Assembly: GCF_017163935.1 (NCBI RefSeq)
Contig: NZ_JABVZR010000003.1
Location: 1 to 64,000, forward strand
Source: Novosphingobium terrae
GTDB lineage: Bacteria > Pseudomonadota > Alphaproteobacteria > Sphingomonadales > Sphingomonadaceae
Direction: 5' to 3'
Length of the DNA stretch: 64,000 nucleotides
The notes beneath the pieces were generated by a model that worked only from the letters and a program-made list of their open reading frames with translations, made no database searches and was not told the origin of the DNA. Numbering within the stretch: position 1 is the stretch's first letter; each line of letters begins with the position of its first letter. This document shows, one piece after another, positions 42,354-51,526 of this stretch. The position numbers were made by a program, and so were the translations under genes.

Positions 42354-43558
42354 AGGCCGTTGTCTTCCACGCCATTGGCGACATCCGCATCGAGGACGTG
42401 CCCGAGCCCGCAATCGAGGCCCCGACCGATGCCATCGTCCGGCTGACCGCCAGCGCCATTTGCGGCACCGACCTGCATTTCGTGCGCGGCACCTTCAGCG
42501 GACTCGACAAGGGCCAGATCCTGGGTCACGAGGGCGTCGGCATCGTCGAGAGCCTTGGCGAAGGCGTGGCCTCGATCAAGGTCGGCCAGCGGGTGATTAT
42601 CCCCTCGACGATCGGCTGCGGCCATTGTCAATATTGCGACCAGCAGTTCTACGCCCAATGTGACAACGCCAACCCCGGCGGCAAGCTGGCCGGGACGGCC
42701 TTCTTCGGCGGCCCAGCGGCGGCGGGCGGCTACAAGGGCCTGCAGGCTGAAAAGGCGCGCGTCCCCTGGGCTGACACCAACCTCGTGCCGGTCCCGGACG
42801 AGATCAGCGACGATCAGGCGATCCTGATGAGCGACATTCTCCCCACCGCGTGGTTCGGCGCCGATCTTGCCGACATCGAACAGGGCGACGATGTCGTTGT
42901 CTTCGGCTGCGGGCCGGTCGGGCAACTGGCCATTGCCTCGGCAATGGTGATGGGTGGCAGGGTCATTGCGGTCGACCGGCTGCCCGACCGGCTCGACATG
43001 GCGCGGCGACAGGGTGCGCAGACGATCAACTTTGATGAGGTCGATCCGGTAGAGGCCATTCGCGCGCTGACCGGCGGCGATGGCGCGCGCCGGATCATCG
43101 ACGCCGTCGGCATCGACGCGCAGCACGCCCACGACGGTCCCGCTGAACCCGGCTTGCCGGGCAAGCTGGCCGATGCGGTGGAGCAGCGGCTGATCGAGCC
43201 GGCCGTCAAGACGCTGGGCCGTCACTTCATCGGCGGAGACGGGCCGACGCAGGTGTCCAGATGGGCGGTCGAGGCCATTGCCAAGGGTGGCACGCTGGCG
43301 ATCATCGGCGTCTATCCGCCGAGTGACACGCATTTCCCGATCGGTCAGGCGATGAACAAGAATATCACCATCCGCATGGGCAATTGCAACCATCGCCGCT
43401 ATTACGATGTGCTGATCGATCACGTTCGCTCAGGGCGGCTCGACCCCACGAAAATCCTGACCCAGACCGAGCCGATGACAGGCGCCATCGAGGCCTACGA
43501 AGCCTTCGACGCGCGGCAACCGGGCTGGATGAAGGTGGAACTGGAACCCTCGGCATGA
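42350..43558 (+). CDS. Zinc-dependent alcohol/formaldehyde dehydrogenase-like
   Basis: 402-residue medium-chain dehydrogenase. Catalytic zinc ligands in AICGTDLHF (Cys38) and GHEGVG; structural zinc site GCGHCQYCDQQFYAQC; NAD-binding GCGPVGQLAIASAMVMGG with acidic residue VDRLPDR after strand 2. Family members similar to this oxidise formaldehyde or alcohols in a glutathione-independent way. The inserted segment AEPGLPGKLADAV is typical of the long (about 400 aa) subgroup. It overlaps the preceding gene by 4 nt. Confidence 0.88.
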   Translation: MKAVVFHAIGDIRIEDVPEPAIEAPTDAIVRLTASAICGTDLHFVRGTFSGLDKGQILGHEGVGIVESLGEGVASIKVGQRVIIPSTIGCGHCQYCDQQFYAQCDNANPGGKLAGTAFFGGPAAAGGYKGLQAEKARVPWADTNLVPVPDEISDDQAILMSDILPTAWFGADLADIEQGDDVVVFGCGPVGQLAIASAMVMGGRVIAVDRLPDRLDMARRQGAQTINFDEVDPVEAIRALTGGDGARRIIDAVGIDAQHAHDGPAEPGLPGKLADAVEQRLIEPAVKTLGRHFIGGDGPTQVSRWAVEAIAKGGTLAIIGVYPPSDTHFPIGQAMNKNITIRMGNCNHRRYYDVLIDHVRSGRLDPTKILTQTEPMTGAIEAYEAFDARQPGWMKVELEPSA

Positions 43559-43690
43559 TTGGGCAGGACCGGGGGGCGTCGCATCGACGGCGTGACGTCG
43601 ATCCTGATGCGGCGACGACAGTGGAGCGATGAACCTCCCCGCTTTTCAACCATTGGTCCGATGTATCCTGCAAATCTGGCGAGGCTGATC

Positions 43691-44689
43691 ATGGGCGATG
43701 ATACTCTTTCCGGCCCCTCACGTCGCGAGGTCCTGGGTGCAACCGCCGTCGGCCTCGCCGTCGCCTCGGCAAGTCCTGCCTTCGCGCAGGACAAGCATGC
43801 GCCGGGCGAACCGACCAGCGAGCGCTCCGAGGCCTACCCGAAACCTCCCTTCGCTCGCCAGCAACAGCCTTGGCCGGGACTTGCCTCGCGCATGATGCCG
43901 CGGCCCGACCATGGCGAGACCAGCTATAAGGGCTCGGGGCGCCTCGTCGGGCGCCGCGCGCTCATCACCGGCGGCGACAGCGGCATGGGACGGGCCGCCG
44001 CCATCGCCTTTGCCCGCGAGGGCGCCGATGTCGCCATCGGCTATCTGCCGCCTGAACAGTCCGATGCGGAAGACGTCGCCGCGTTGATCCGGCAGGCGGG
44101 TCGCAAGGCGGTGCTGCTGCCCGGCGACATCCGCTCGCCCGATTTCTGCCGCAAACTGGTCGCTGACGCGGTGGCGGGGCTTGGCGGGCTCGACATTCTG
44201 GTCAACAATGCCGCGCGGCAGGTCAGCCGGGGCTCGATCCTCGATATCGAGGAGCAGGACTTCGACGACACGTTCAAGACCAACATCTATGCCAATTTCT
44301 GGATCACCAAGGCGGCCGTTCCGCATCTGGGGCCGGGGTCGGCGATCATCAACACCACCTCGGTCAACGCTTATGATCCGGGCGAAAACATCATCGATTA
44401 TGCCGCGACCAAGGGCGCCATCATGATCTGGACCAAGGGGCTGGCCAAGCAGCTGGCCAAGAAAGGTATCCGCGTCAACGGCGTGGCGCCGGGACCCGTC
44501 TGGACGCCGCTGCAAGTGACCGGCGGACAGACGCAGGACAAGCTCGTCACCTTCGGCGAGGACACGCCCATGGGGCGCCCGGGCCAGCCTGGTGAACTGG
44601 CCCCGCTCTATGTTGCGCTGGCTGATCCGATGCTCAGCTACACCACGGGACAGATCTTCGGCGCCGTGGGTGGGAATGGCGGGCCGTGA
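43691..44689 (+). CDS. SDR oxidoreductase with Tat signal
   Basis: 332 residues from the ATG at 43691. N-terminal twin-arginine signal (SRREVLGATAVGLAVASASP, cleavage after AFA). Rossmann GxxxGxG is TGGDSGMGRAAAIAF; catalytic Ser in NTTSVNAY; YxxxK is YAATKGA; C-terminus closes with TGQIFGAVGGNGGP. Resembles YghA/general-stress SDRs found with ADH genes in stress operons. A periplasmic SDR is plausible, although NAD(P) availability there is questionable; the Tat signal may not be cleaved. Confidence 0.85.
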   Translation: MGDDTLSGPSRREVLGATAVGLAVASASPAFAQDKHAPGEPTSERSEAYPKPPFARQQQPWPGLASRMMPRPDHGETSYKGSGRLVGRRALITGGDSGMGRAAAIAFAREGADVAIGYLPPEQSDAEDVAALIRQAGRKAVLLPGDIRSPDFCRKLVADAVAGLGGLDILVNNAARQVSRGSILDIEEQDFDDTFKTNIYANFWITKAAVPHLGPGSAIINTTSVNAYDPGENIIDYAATKGAIMIWTKGLAKQLAKKGIRVNGVAPGPVWTPLQVTGGQTQDKLVTFGEDTPMGRPGQPGELAPLYVALADPMLSYTTGQIFGAVGGNGGP

Positions 44690-44709
44690 CGCCCGCCCTA
44701 TCTGCCTGA

Positions 44710-44838
44710 TTACCCCTTGTCCTCATCGGAAGCATGCTTGGGTTCAGTCGCAGGCTTGGGCGGCTTGCCATCCTTGTCCGAGGGGCGAACCATCTCGTTT
44801 TCGACCTCACGATTGTTGGGCCGGTCCTTGTCGTCCAT
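44710..44838 (-). CDS. Small acidic/hydrophilic protein (42 aa)
   Basis: 42 residues, too short for most gene finders, but with a textbook ribosome-binding site (CAGGAGGCATCG before ATG). Composition is almost only D, E, K, P, N and R (DDKDRPNNREVENEM near the start, ending HASDEDKG), so it is disordered. It follows the DUF4142 gene by 27 nt on the same strand, forming a two-gene unit. Role unknown; stress-related hydrophilin-like behaviour is a guess. Confidence 0.6.
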   Translation of the reverse strand: MDDKDRPNNREVENEMVRPSDKDGKPPKPATEPKHASDEDKG

Positions 44839-44865
44839 CGATGCCTCCTGTGCCGGGTTTCGCGT

Positions 44866-45495
44866 TTAGCCGCTCATCTTGTCGAGCATGGCGATATGAT
44901 GCTCGACCACCGGTACGATCTTGCCGGCGACGATCTTGAGCTGCGGCGTGTCGCCATTGGCGGCATAGTTTTTGTGCAAGGCCAGCGCGGCGGCATGAGC
45001 GTCGCGCTGCGCCCCTTGATAGACGTGATCAGCATCCTTGCCCTTGGCGGCCTTGATCGCATCCAGGCTTTGCTGCTGGTCGGGCATCAGATGCGGAGCC
45101 GGTGCGGCGATCCCGGCCGCCTTGGCCGCTCTCTTGAGCATGGTCGTCGACTCTTCGTGATCCGCGATCATCGTCTTGGCGAATGTTTCGACACTCGGAT
45201 CCTGTGTCGTTTTGAGCACGGCGCGCGAGGCTTCGATCTCGAACAGATCAGCCGCTCCCGCCTTGGCCAGATAGGTTGCCGCAGTGTTGCCTGGCACGTC
45301 GGCGGCGCGCACATCCGAGGCCGCGTCTGATGACGTAAGCGTCGGCACCCCATCGGCAGGAGCGACTGAGTTTGTCGAGTCCGCAGCCATGGCCTCGTCA
45401 CTGGAGGCGGCGGCCTGCGCCGTCTCAGGGGCCTTATGGCATGCGGAAAGGACCAGTGCAGGCAACGCCAGCCAATACAACTTGTTCACGGTCAC
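44866..45495 (-). CDS. DUF4142 periplasmic lipoprotein
   Basis: 209 residues, GTG start. A lipobox (ALPALVLSAC-HK) follows a short signal, then a low-complexity Ala/Ser/Asp spacer, and the DUF4142 ferritin-like helical domain (AATYLAKAGAADLFEIEASR, FAKTMIADHEESTTMLKRAA, QGAQRDAHAAALALHKNYA, VEHHIAMLD). The family is often linked to stress or outer-membrane homeostasis; conserved His/Glu residues could bind metal. It is divergent from the KaiC-like gene. Confidence 0.88.
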   Translation of the reverse strand: MTVNKLYWLALPALVLSACHKAPETAQAAASSDEAMAADSTNSVAPADGVPTLTSSDAASDVRAADVPGNTAATYLAKAGAADLFEIEASRAVLKTTQDPSVETFAKTMIADHEESTTMLKRAAKAAGIAAPAPHLMPDQQQSLDAIKAAKGKDADHVYQGAQRDAHAAALALHKNYAANGDTPQLKIVAGKIVPVVEHHIAMLDKMSG

Positions 45496-45947
45496 ATTTT
45501 CCTTCCGCCCCTATCGACGACGATGATGGAAGCTCTCGCGGGGCTGAAGGTTGCACGGATGCGGGAAGCCCACGCGCCGTGTGCTCGCCAGGTCGCCACC
45601 ATTTGAATTTCCCGCCACAGGGGGACTATTGCAGTCGCCAGTCCACCAAGCGTGCAAATGACCACGAACTGCCGCCTGACATCTAACTAGCGTCCTTGGT
45701 GGGTGACGCGAGAGATTCTGACACTCAGCGGCATGCCGAATTTCGCCCTAGCCTGCGGTGGCACGATGGTCACTGCTCCCGGTTCTCGGGCCCACCAACC
45801 ACCGTGTTTGGCGCAAATCAGGGCAAGAGGATCTCGGACACGCCCGACGGGGGGGCGTAGAGCTCAAAGCATGCCTTGACGGACGGATGGTTCGGGTAGA
45901 ACCCTGCCCTTGCCGGTAAACTCATCGGCATACGGGAGACGACGGTC
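45496..45947. other. Divergent promoter region
   Basis: About 450 bp between the DUF4142 gene and the KaiC-like gene. No gene is supported. The C-run at about 45850 and GGGAGAC at 45934 (ribosome-binding site for the next gene) are the only clear marks. Confidence 0.4.
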
Positions 45948-47441
45948 TTGGATGACGGCGAGCGGATTTCCTCGGGCAGCGATGGCCTTGACTCCATTTT
46001 GGGTGGAGGATTCGATCCTAATCGGATGTATCTTTACGAGGGCCGTCCAGGCAGCGGCAAGACCACCATCGCAATGCAGTTCCTTCTCGAAGGTGCCCGC
46101 AATGGAGAGAGCGTCCTGTACGTTGCTTTGTCGGAGACTGAGCGGGAACTGCGTCTCGTCGCTGCCCGCCACGGCTGGTCGTTGGAGGGGATCGACGTCT
46201 TCGAACTGGTTCCACCGGACGCCGTGTTGGATCCGGAACGCGAACTGACGGTTCTCCATCCCGCGGAGGTCGAGCTCAGCGAGACGATCAAGCTGGTCTT
46301 CGACAGGGTCGAGCAGGTCAATCCCACCCGTGTGGTGTTTGACAGCCTCTCTGAACTCCGGCTGTTGGCACAGGATCCACTGCGGTATCGGAGGCAGGTG
46401 CTGGCTCTGAAGCATTTCTTTGCTCAAAAAGATGTCACGGTCATTCTCCTCGATGATCTGTCGTCGAGCCATGAGGATCTCCAGCTTCATTCGATCTCTC
46501 ACGGCGTGATCCTGCTGGAACAGCTGGCGCTGGATTACGGAGCGGAACGGCGTCGCCTGCGTGTCATGAAAATGCGGGGCATTGAGTTTCGTGGCGGCTT
46601 TCATGACTTCAAAATCGAAAAAGGCGGTTTGTCGATCTACCCCCGTTTGATCGCCGCTGAACATCACACCGCCTTTCCCAAGGACATCGCCTCGAGCGGG
46701 AATGCGCAGATTGACCAATTGCTGGGCGGAGGCTTGGAGCGCGGAACCAACGCGCTGCTGATCGGTGCAGCGGGCGTAGGCAAATCTTCGCTGGCATTGA
46801 CCTATGCCATCGCGGCGGCGGAGCGAGGCGAGAATGCGGCGATCTTCGCCTTTGACGAGGGGCGCGGCACGCTGGAAGCCCGAGCACAGACCATTGGACT
46901 TCCGTTACAACCCGCTATCGAGAGCGGACGCCTGACTTTTCAGCAGATCGATCCGGCCGAGCTTTCTCCGGGTGAATTTGCCGCCACTGTGCGCCACAGC
47001 GTCGAGGTGAACAAGGCCCGGGTCGTCGTGATCGACAGTCTGAACGGCTATCTCAACGCCATGCCGGATGAGCGCTTTCTGGTGCTCCAGATGCACGAGT
47101 TGCTCAGCTACCTGGGGCAGCAAGGGGTGTTGACCATTCTGGTTCTGGCCCAACATGGGCTGGTGGGTCAGGTGGAATCGCCGCTCGACATCAGCTATCT
47201 GAGCGACGCCGTCTTGATGTTGCGTTATTTCGAGTACGCTGGAACGGTGCGCCGTGCCATTTCTGTCGTCAAAAAGCGTAGCGGGCATCACGAGCATACG
47301 ATCCGAGAATTTCGTTTAAGCTCCCAAGGGGTAACGCTTGGCGAACCGCTGACCGAATTCAGCGGCATCTTCTCGGGCACGCCCCAATATATCGGCGGAG
47401 GAGGCCCCTTGATGAAGAGCGATGAGCATGCACGATCCTGA
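45948..47441 (+). CDS. KaiC-like double RecA-fold ATPase
   Basis: 497 residues with two KaiC domains. Domain 1: GSDGLDSILGGGFDPNRMYL with Walker A GRPGSGKT (about 32-39) and an EE-like LSETERELR. Domain 2: GNAQIDQLLGGGLERGTNAL with Walker A GAAGVGKS (about 273-280). TTG start at 45948, supported by GGGAGA 8 nt upstream. Outside cyanobacteria such KaiC proteins act in stress adaptation and phosphorelay signalling rather than a clock. The 3' end overlaps a hybrid histidine kinase by 20 nt, the usual KaiC-kinase pairing in proteobacteria. No KaiB is visible. Confidence 0.9.
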   Translation: MDDGERISSGSDGLDSILGGGFDPNRMYLYEGRPGSGKTTIAMQFLLEGARNGESVLYVALSETERELRLVAARHGWSLEGIDVFELVPPDAVLDPERELTVLHPAEVELSETIKLVFDRVEQVNPTRVVFDSLSELRLLAQDPLRYRRQVLALKHFFAQKDVTVILLDDLSSSHEDLQLHSISHGVILLEQLALDYGAERRRLRVMKMRGIEFRGGFHDFKIEKGGLSIYPRLIAAEHHTAFPKDIASSGNAQIDQLLGGGLERGTNALLIGAAGVGKSSLALTYAIAAAERGENAAIFAFDEGRGTLEARAQTIGLPLQPAIESGRLTFQQIDPAELSPGEFAATVRHSVEVNKARVVVIDSLNGYLNAMPDERFLVLQMHELLSYLGQQGVLTILVLAQHGLVGQVESPLDISYLSDAVLMLRYFEYAGTVRRAISVVKKRSGHHEHTIREFRLSSQGVTLGEPLTEFSGIFSGTPQYIGGGGPLMKSDEHARS

Positions 47442-49104
47442 CGCGTTTGATCGGCGTGTTCTGATTCATGCTCCCATCGGGCGTGACGGGGCAGCATGCA
47501 GGGAATTGCTCGAAAGGTCCGGACTTGTCGCCCATGTCTGCGTGGATTTGGCTGAGTTGCTCACTCAGATCGAGCGCGGAGCCGGAGTGGTCTTCATTGC
47601 GGAAGAAGGTCTGTTCGGACGGGACATTGATCCGATCGCGACGTGGGTGGCCAGGCAGCCCCCATGGTCCGATCTACCCTTTATCGTCCTGACAAGTCGG
47701 GTCGAACAGGTTGCGGTCGTCAGCTGGCGGCAGCATCTCGTCGAGTCGCTCCGCAATGTCTCGATGATCGAGCGGCCCTTGCGGCCTATCAACCTGTCAA
47801 GTGCGGTTCAAAGTGCCCTTCGCGCGCGCGACCGTCAACATCAGGTTGCCGCGTTGATGCGGGCGCAGGAACGGGCGGCCTCCGAACTGGAGGAGCTGGT
47901 CGCGGCGCGAACCGCTGAGCTTGGCCAAGCAAATGCCGAACTGATGCGACAGATGGCGGAACGTGCCAAATATGATGAGGTTTTGCGTCAATCGCAGAAG
48001 CTGGAGGCGGTCGGTCGCCTCACAGGCGGCATCGCGCATGATTTCAACAATCTCCTGATGGTCATCACCGGCGGCCTCAGCCTGCTGAACAAGCCGCAGT
48101 CTCCTGAACGGCGTCAGCGGATCGAGGAAGGGATGCGCACGGCGGCCGAGCGAGGGGCCGGGCTCAGCAAGCAATTGCTGGCTTTTGCGCGGCAGCGACC
48201 GCTCTCTCCGCAATCCGTTGATTTGCCGCGCCAGATCGGCGGGATGCAGGAACTGCTGGACCGCACCCTGCGCGGCGACGTCGAGGTGGAAACGGATTTT
48301 GCAGATGGCTTGTGGCCCGCCGAAGTAGACCCGGCCGAGCTTGAGTTGGTGCTGCTCAACCTGTGCGTCAATGCGCGCGATGCGATGCCCAATGGCGGGA
48401 CGATCACGATCCTCGCCGAAAACGCACACGATGCATCCTCTCGGGGAATGCGGGGAGCCTTTGTACGTCTCTCGGTGCAGGACACGGGCACTGGCATGAC
48501 CCCCGAGGTTAAGGCCCGGGTGTTCGAGCCCTTTTTCACGACAAAAGAGATCGGCAAGGGATCAGGGCTTGGCCTGGCTCAGGTCCATGGCTTCGCGACC
48601 CAATCGGGCGGCGCTATCGAGATTGATAGCGAACCTGGAAGAGGCACTTGTATCTCGCTTCTCCTGCCGCGCTCGGAAAAAATCCCTCATGATGAGGGCC
48701 ATCATCTGATTGACTTCAACACCGACCGTCCGGGCGAAGCAGGCAGAGGAGAAGTGCTTCTGGTGGAGGATGATGATGAGGTCGCCTCATTGGTGAGCGA
48801 AATGTTCGGGCAACTGGGCTGGTCCGTATGCCGTGTGGCCAGTGCCGACGCTGCCCTGGGAGCATTGGCAAACGATCGCCATATCGATCTGGTGTTCTCC
48901 GACGTCATGATGCCCGGGAGCATGAATGGCGTGCAATTGGCACAACAAATCCGCCGACGTCGGTCGAACCTGCCAATTGTGCTGACGAGCGGTTATCCGG
49001 AGGCCGTTCGGGCCGACGCTGACGCCGCCGGCTTAACATTGCTTCCCAAGCCTTACGGACTTCAGGATCTGGCACGTCATGTATCCAGATTTCTTCCAGC
49101 ATAA
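47422..49104 (+). CDS. Hybrid histidine kinase paired with KaiC
   Basis: 560 residues. Residues 1-125 look like a receiver-like domain (RRVLIHAPIGRDGAACREL onward), then a coiled coil (about 133-190), HisKA with the His in GGIAHDFNNLL (about 206), HATPase with N-box VNARDAMP and G-boxes DTGTGMT and GKGSGLGLAQ, and a C-terminal receiver (LLVEDDDEVASLVSEM with the phosphoacceptor Asp in FSDVMMPG, about 494). Overlaps the KaiC-like gene by 20 nt, so the two are translated together. Signal input is probably protein-protein rather than a ligand domain. The C-terminal receiver implies a phosphorelay. Confidence 0.9.
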   Translation: MSMHDPDAFDRRVLIHAPIGRDGAACRELLERSGLVAHVCVDLAELLTQIERGAGVVFIAEEGLFGRDIDPIATWVARQPPWSDLPFIVLTSRVEQVAVVSWRQHLVESLRNVSMIERPLRPINLSSAVQSALRARDRQHQVAALMRAQERAASELEELVAARTAELGQANAELMRQMAERAKYDEVLRQSQKLEAVGRLTGGIAHDFNNLLMVITGGLSLLNKPQSPERRQRIEEGMRTAAERGAGLSKQLLAFARQRPLSPQSVDLPRQIGGMQELLDRTLRGDVEVETDFADGLWPAEVDPAELELVLLNLCVNARDAMPNGGTITILAENAHDASSRGMRGAFVRLSVQDTGTGMTPEVKARVFEPFFTTKEIGKGSGLGLAQVHGFATQSGGAIEIDSEPGRGTCISLLLPRSEKIPHDEGHHLIDFNTDRPGEAGRGEVLLVEDDDEVASLVSEMFGQLGWSVCRVASADAALGALANDRHIDLVFSDVMMPGSMNGVQLAQQIRRRRSNLPIVLTSGYPEAVRADADAAGLTLLPKPYGLQDLARHVSRFLPA

Positions 49105-49450
49105 CATGGATAAGGCGACGCGGCCTTGGGCCTGAGCAAGTCGAGTGGTGAGAGAGCAGAGCGCAGACTTCCATCGCCGCCCGCGGCCATCATGCTCCGT
49201 TGAAGCCGTCACCCGGACGTGGGTCGACGAGCCCCCATAAGACGTCGATTCTTGGGAAGAATGTGTAGCCGGGCAGTGAGGGGCCGGCCCAAATCCGATA
49301 CCACCCAACCGACAAAGTTCCCGTTCAGTGCATGTGAACCTTTGGGAGGTATCGTCGTGGTTGGAATGGGATTAGACGGCCCGAGTGACAGTGCGATATG
49401 CTGACGGCGGGCGCCGGCGGCTAATTTGCTGGTGAAATGGAAGCCATGGC
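49105..49450. other. Intergenic region before the HRxxN kinase
   Basis: No gene supported in about 345 bp. A palindrome GTTCA-N7-TGAAC lies at 49323-49339 and could be an operator. Confidence 0.35.
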
Positions 49451-50890
49451 GTGAAGATCGATTTTGAGGCCCTCTTCGCGATGGCTCCCAACCCATACAT
49501 CGTGCTTGACCCCCAACTCCGTATCGTCTGGATGAACGAGGCCTACCTGCGAGCCACGATGCGAACCCGGCAGCAGATCACGGGCCTCCCAGTTTTCGAC
49601 GCATTTCCTAGCGATCCCCAATCGGATAGCCATTGGCTTCTTAAACGCTCTTTCGCGCAGGTGCTAAAGACCGGCCAGATCGACGAGATTGCCCTGATCC
49701 GATATGACATCCGCAATGCCGATGGAAGCATGGATGCGCGCTTTTGGAGTTGTACGCACACGCCTCTGGTAACCGAGGATGGCCAGGTCGCTCTCATTCT
49801 CCAACACACGGTCGATGTTACCGAACTGCACTCGCTGCGGGCGCTTCGCGACGAAATGGGCGTGATCCAGCGGGCTCAGGCGCTTCAGGCTCGAAACCGC
49901 GATCTTGTTGAGGAAAGCGATCAGTTGCGCGCTCTTCTCGAAGAAGCTCCCGGCTTTGTTGCCGTCCTCGGCGGGCCGGATCATGTGTTTCAAATGGCAA
50001 ACAGGGCTTATCGCGAGTTGGTGGGGCAGCGCGATCTTGCCGGCAAATCGGTGGCAGAAGCTCTGCCCGAGGTTGTTGAACAAGGGTTCGTTGATCTGCT
50101 GAACCAGGTTCGCGACACTGGCCAGGCCCACATGGCCGGCGGCCAGAAGGTGCTGCTCCGCAACGGGCCTGGTGGGACGATGGAGGAGCGCTTTCTCGAT
50201 TTCATCTATCAGCCGATTGTGAGCGAAGAAGGTCGGGTGGCGGGCGTTTTCGTCCAGGGTCACGATGTAACCGAACAAATTTCGGCTCAAAGGCACCAGG
50301 ACCTCCTGATCAACGAGCTCAACCACCGTGTCAAAAACACTCTCGCTATTGTCCAGGGGCTTGCAACTCAGTCCTTTCGTAAGTCGGCAATTCCCGGTGA
50401 GGGGTTGGCCGCGTTTTCAGCCAGACTGGCAGCCTTGGCTGGGGCGCACAATCTTTTGACCCGAGGCAATTGGGAAGGGGCGAACTTCGGAGATGTTGTC
50501 GTGAGCAGCATCGGGGCAGTTGCCGGCGTTGATCTGCACCAGGTTAGCATTTCCGGCCCGGCAGTGACCGTATCACCACAAATGGCGACCGCCGTTGCGA
50601 TGGTGGTGCATGAGCTGGCAACGAATGCCTTGAAATATGGCGCTTTGGCCGATTTGCAGGGCAGGATCGATGTGAGTTGGTCATTTGAGGCAGAGTGCCA
50701 GCGCAGACTTGTTTTCGATTGGCTCGAAAGTGGAGGCCCTGAAGTCACGGTGCCGACCAGACAGGGCTTCGGTACCAGACTGGTGAAGCGTGGCTTTGTT
50801 TCCGATCTGCATTCTCACACCGATCTAGAATTCCTGGCCACTGGATTGAAATGTCAGATCACTGCTCTCCTGCCGGAACAAGACGCATGA
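49451..50890 (+). CDS. PAS-domain HWE/HRxxN histidine kinase
   Basis: 479 residues, GTG start. Two PAS domains (about 5-125: NPYIVLDPQLRIVWMNEAYL; about 155-275: FVAVLGGPDHVFQMANRAYR) are followed by an HWE/HisKA_2 dimerisation domain with the His in NELNHRVKNTLAIVQGL (HRxxN motif, about 291) and the atypical ATPase domain (VVHELATNALKYGALAD). No LOV cysteine motif is seen. HRxxN kinases feed the PhyR-NepR-EcfG general stress pathway in sphingomonads. The next gene, a single-domain receiver, overlaps it in ATGA and is the likely partner. Confidence 0.9.
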   Translation: MKIDFEALFAMAPNPYIVLDPQLRIVWMNEAYLRATMRTRQQITGLPVFDAFPSDPQSDSHWLLKRSFAQVLKTGQIDEIALIRYDIRNADGSMDARFWSCTHTPLVTEDGQVALILQHTVDVTELHSLRALRDEMGVIQRAQALQARNRDLVEESDQLRALLEEAPGFVAVLGGPDHVFQMANRAYRELVGQRDLAGKSVAEALPEVVEQGFVDLLNQVRDTGQAHMAGGQKVLLRNGPGGTMEERFLDFIYQPIVSEEGRVAGVFVQGHDVTEQISAQRHQDLLINELNHRVKNTLAIVQGLATQSFRKSAIPGEGLAAFSARLAALAGAHNLLTRGNWEGANFGDVVVSSIGAVAGVDLHQVSISGPAVTVSPQMATAVAMVVHELATNALKYGALADLQGRIDVSWSFEAECQRRLVFDWLESGGPEVTVPTRQGFGTRLVKRGFVSDLHSHTDLEFLATGLKCQITALLPEQDA

Positions 50891-51243
50891 CGATCGAAGG
50901 CAACGTCGTCCTTATCCTGGAGGACGAACCGATCATTGCTCTTTCACTGGAAGACCTTATCGAAGACGCAGGTGGCACCTCGATCTGTGCCGAAAGAGTT
51001 GAACAAGCTATCGCGATGATCGACGAGTATCGCCTGGACGCGGCTATCCTTGACGTCAATGTGCATGGGAGAAAGAGCTATCCCGTAGCGGAGGTGCTTC
51101 AGAGCCGAGGCATCATTTTCATATTTGCCACGGGTTACGGCGACACTCTCCACCCTGAGCAGTTCAAAGGAGTACCAACGGTGGTGAAGCCCTACAGCGC
51201 TTTGGATATCGAACGGGCATTGCAAGCCGCGGCATTGGAATAG
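50887..51243 (+). CDS. Single-domain response regulator
   Basis: 118 residues from the ATG overlapping the kinase stop. Receiver fold: VVLILEDEPIIALSLEDLI (acidic pocket), phosphoacceptor Asp in AAILDVNVHG (about 56), Thr in IFATGYGDT and the Lys in VVKPYSA. The FATGY segment resembles the FAT-GUY class of receivers described for sphingomonad stress signalling (SdrG). It has no output domain, so it works as a phosphate shuttle or sink. Translational coupling makes the HRxxN kinase its probable partner. Confidence 0.88.
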   Translation: MTIEGNVVLILEDEPIIALSLEDLIEDAGGTSICAERVEQAIAMIDEYRLDAAILDVNVHGRKSYPVAEVLQSRGIIFIFATGYGDTLHPEQFKGVPTVVKPYSALDIERALQAAALE

Positions 51244-51526
51244 CATAATTGCTATTCCTACTTTTCAGTTTGGATCGCTCCGGATGTGCTGTTTAATTCT
51301 TGGCGCGATCGAGGGGACCAGCCAGGAGCGTATCAACTTAGGCCACACCCATAAACTACCGAGGCGAAATCGATTAATCACTGCTCGGGCAAAGCTCGAG
51401 CGCCGCGCCGCATTCAGGATGTGGTATACCCTCTCCGGCTTGGATGCGCATGAAATGGAAATGCGCCGGGCCATCCCGGGTTCATGCCCAATCGAACTAT
51501 ATCTTTTCAAAGGCACTCCAGCTCAT
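51244..51526. other. Intergenic region, no clear gene
   Basis: About 280 bp of lower GC between the receiver and the Crp/Fnr-like gene, which ends here on the other strand. Open frames on both strands look non-coding. Confidence 0.35.
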
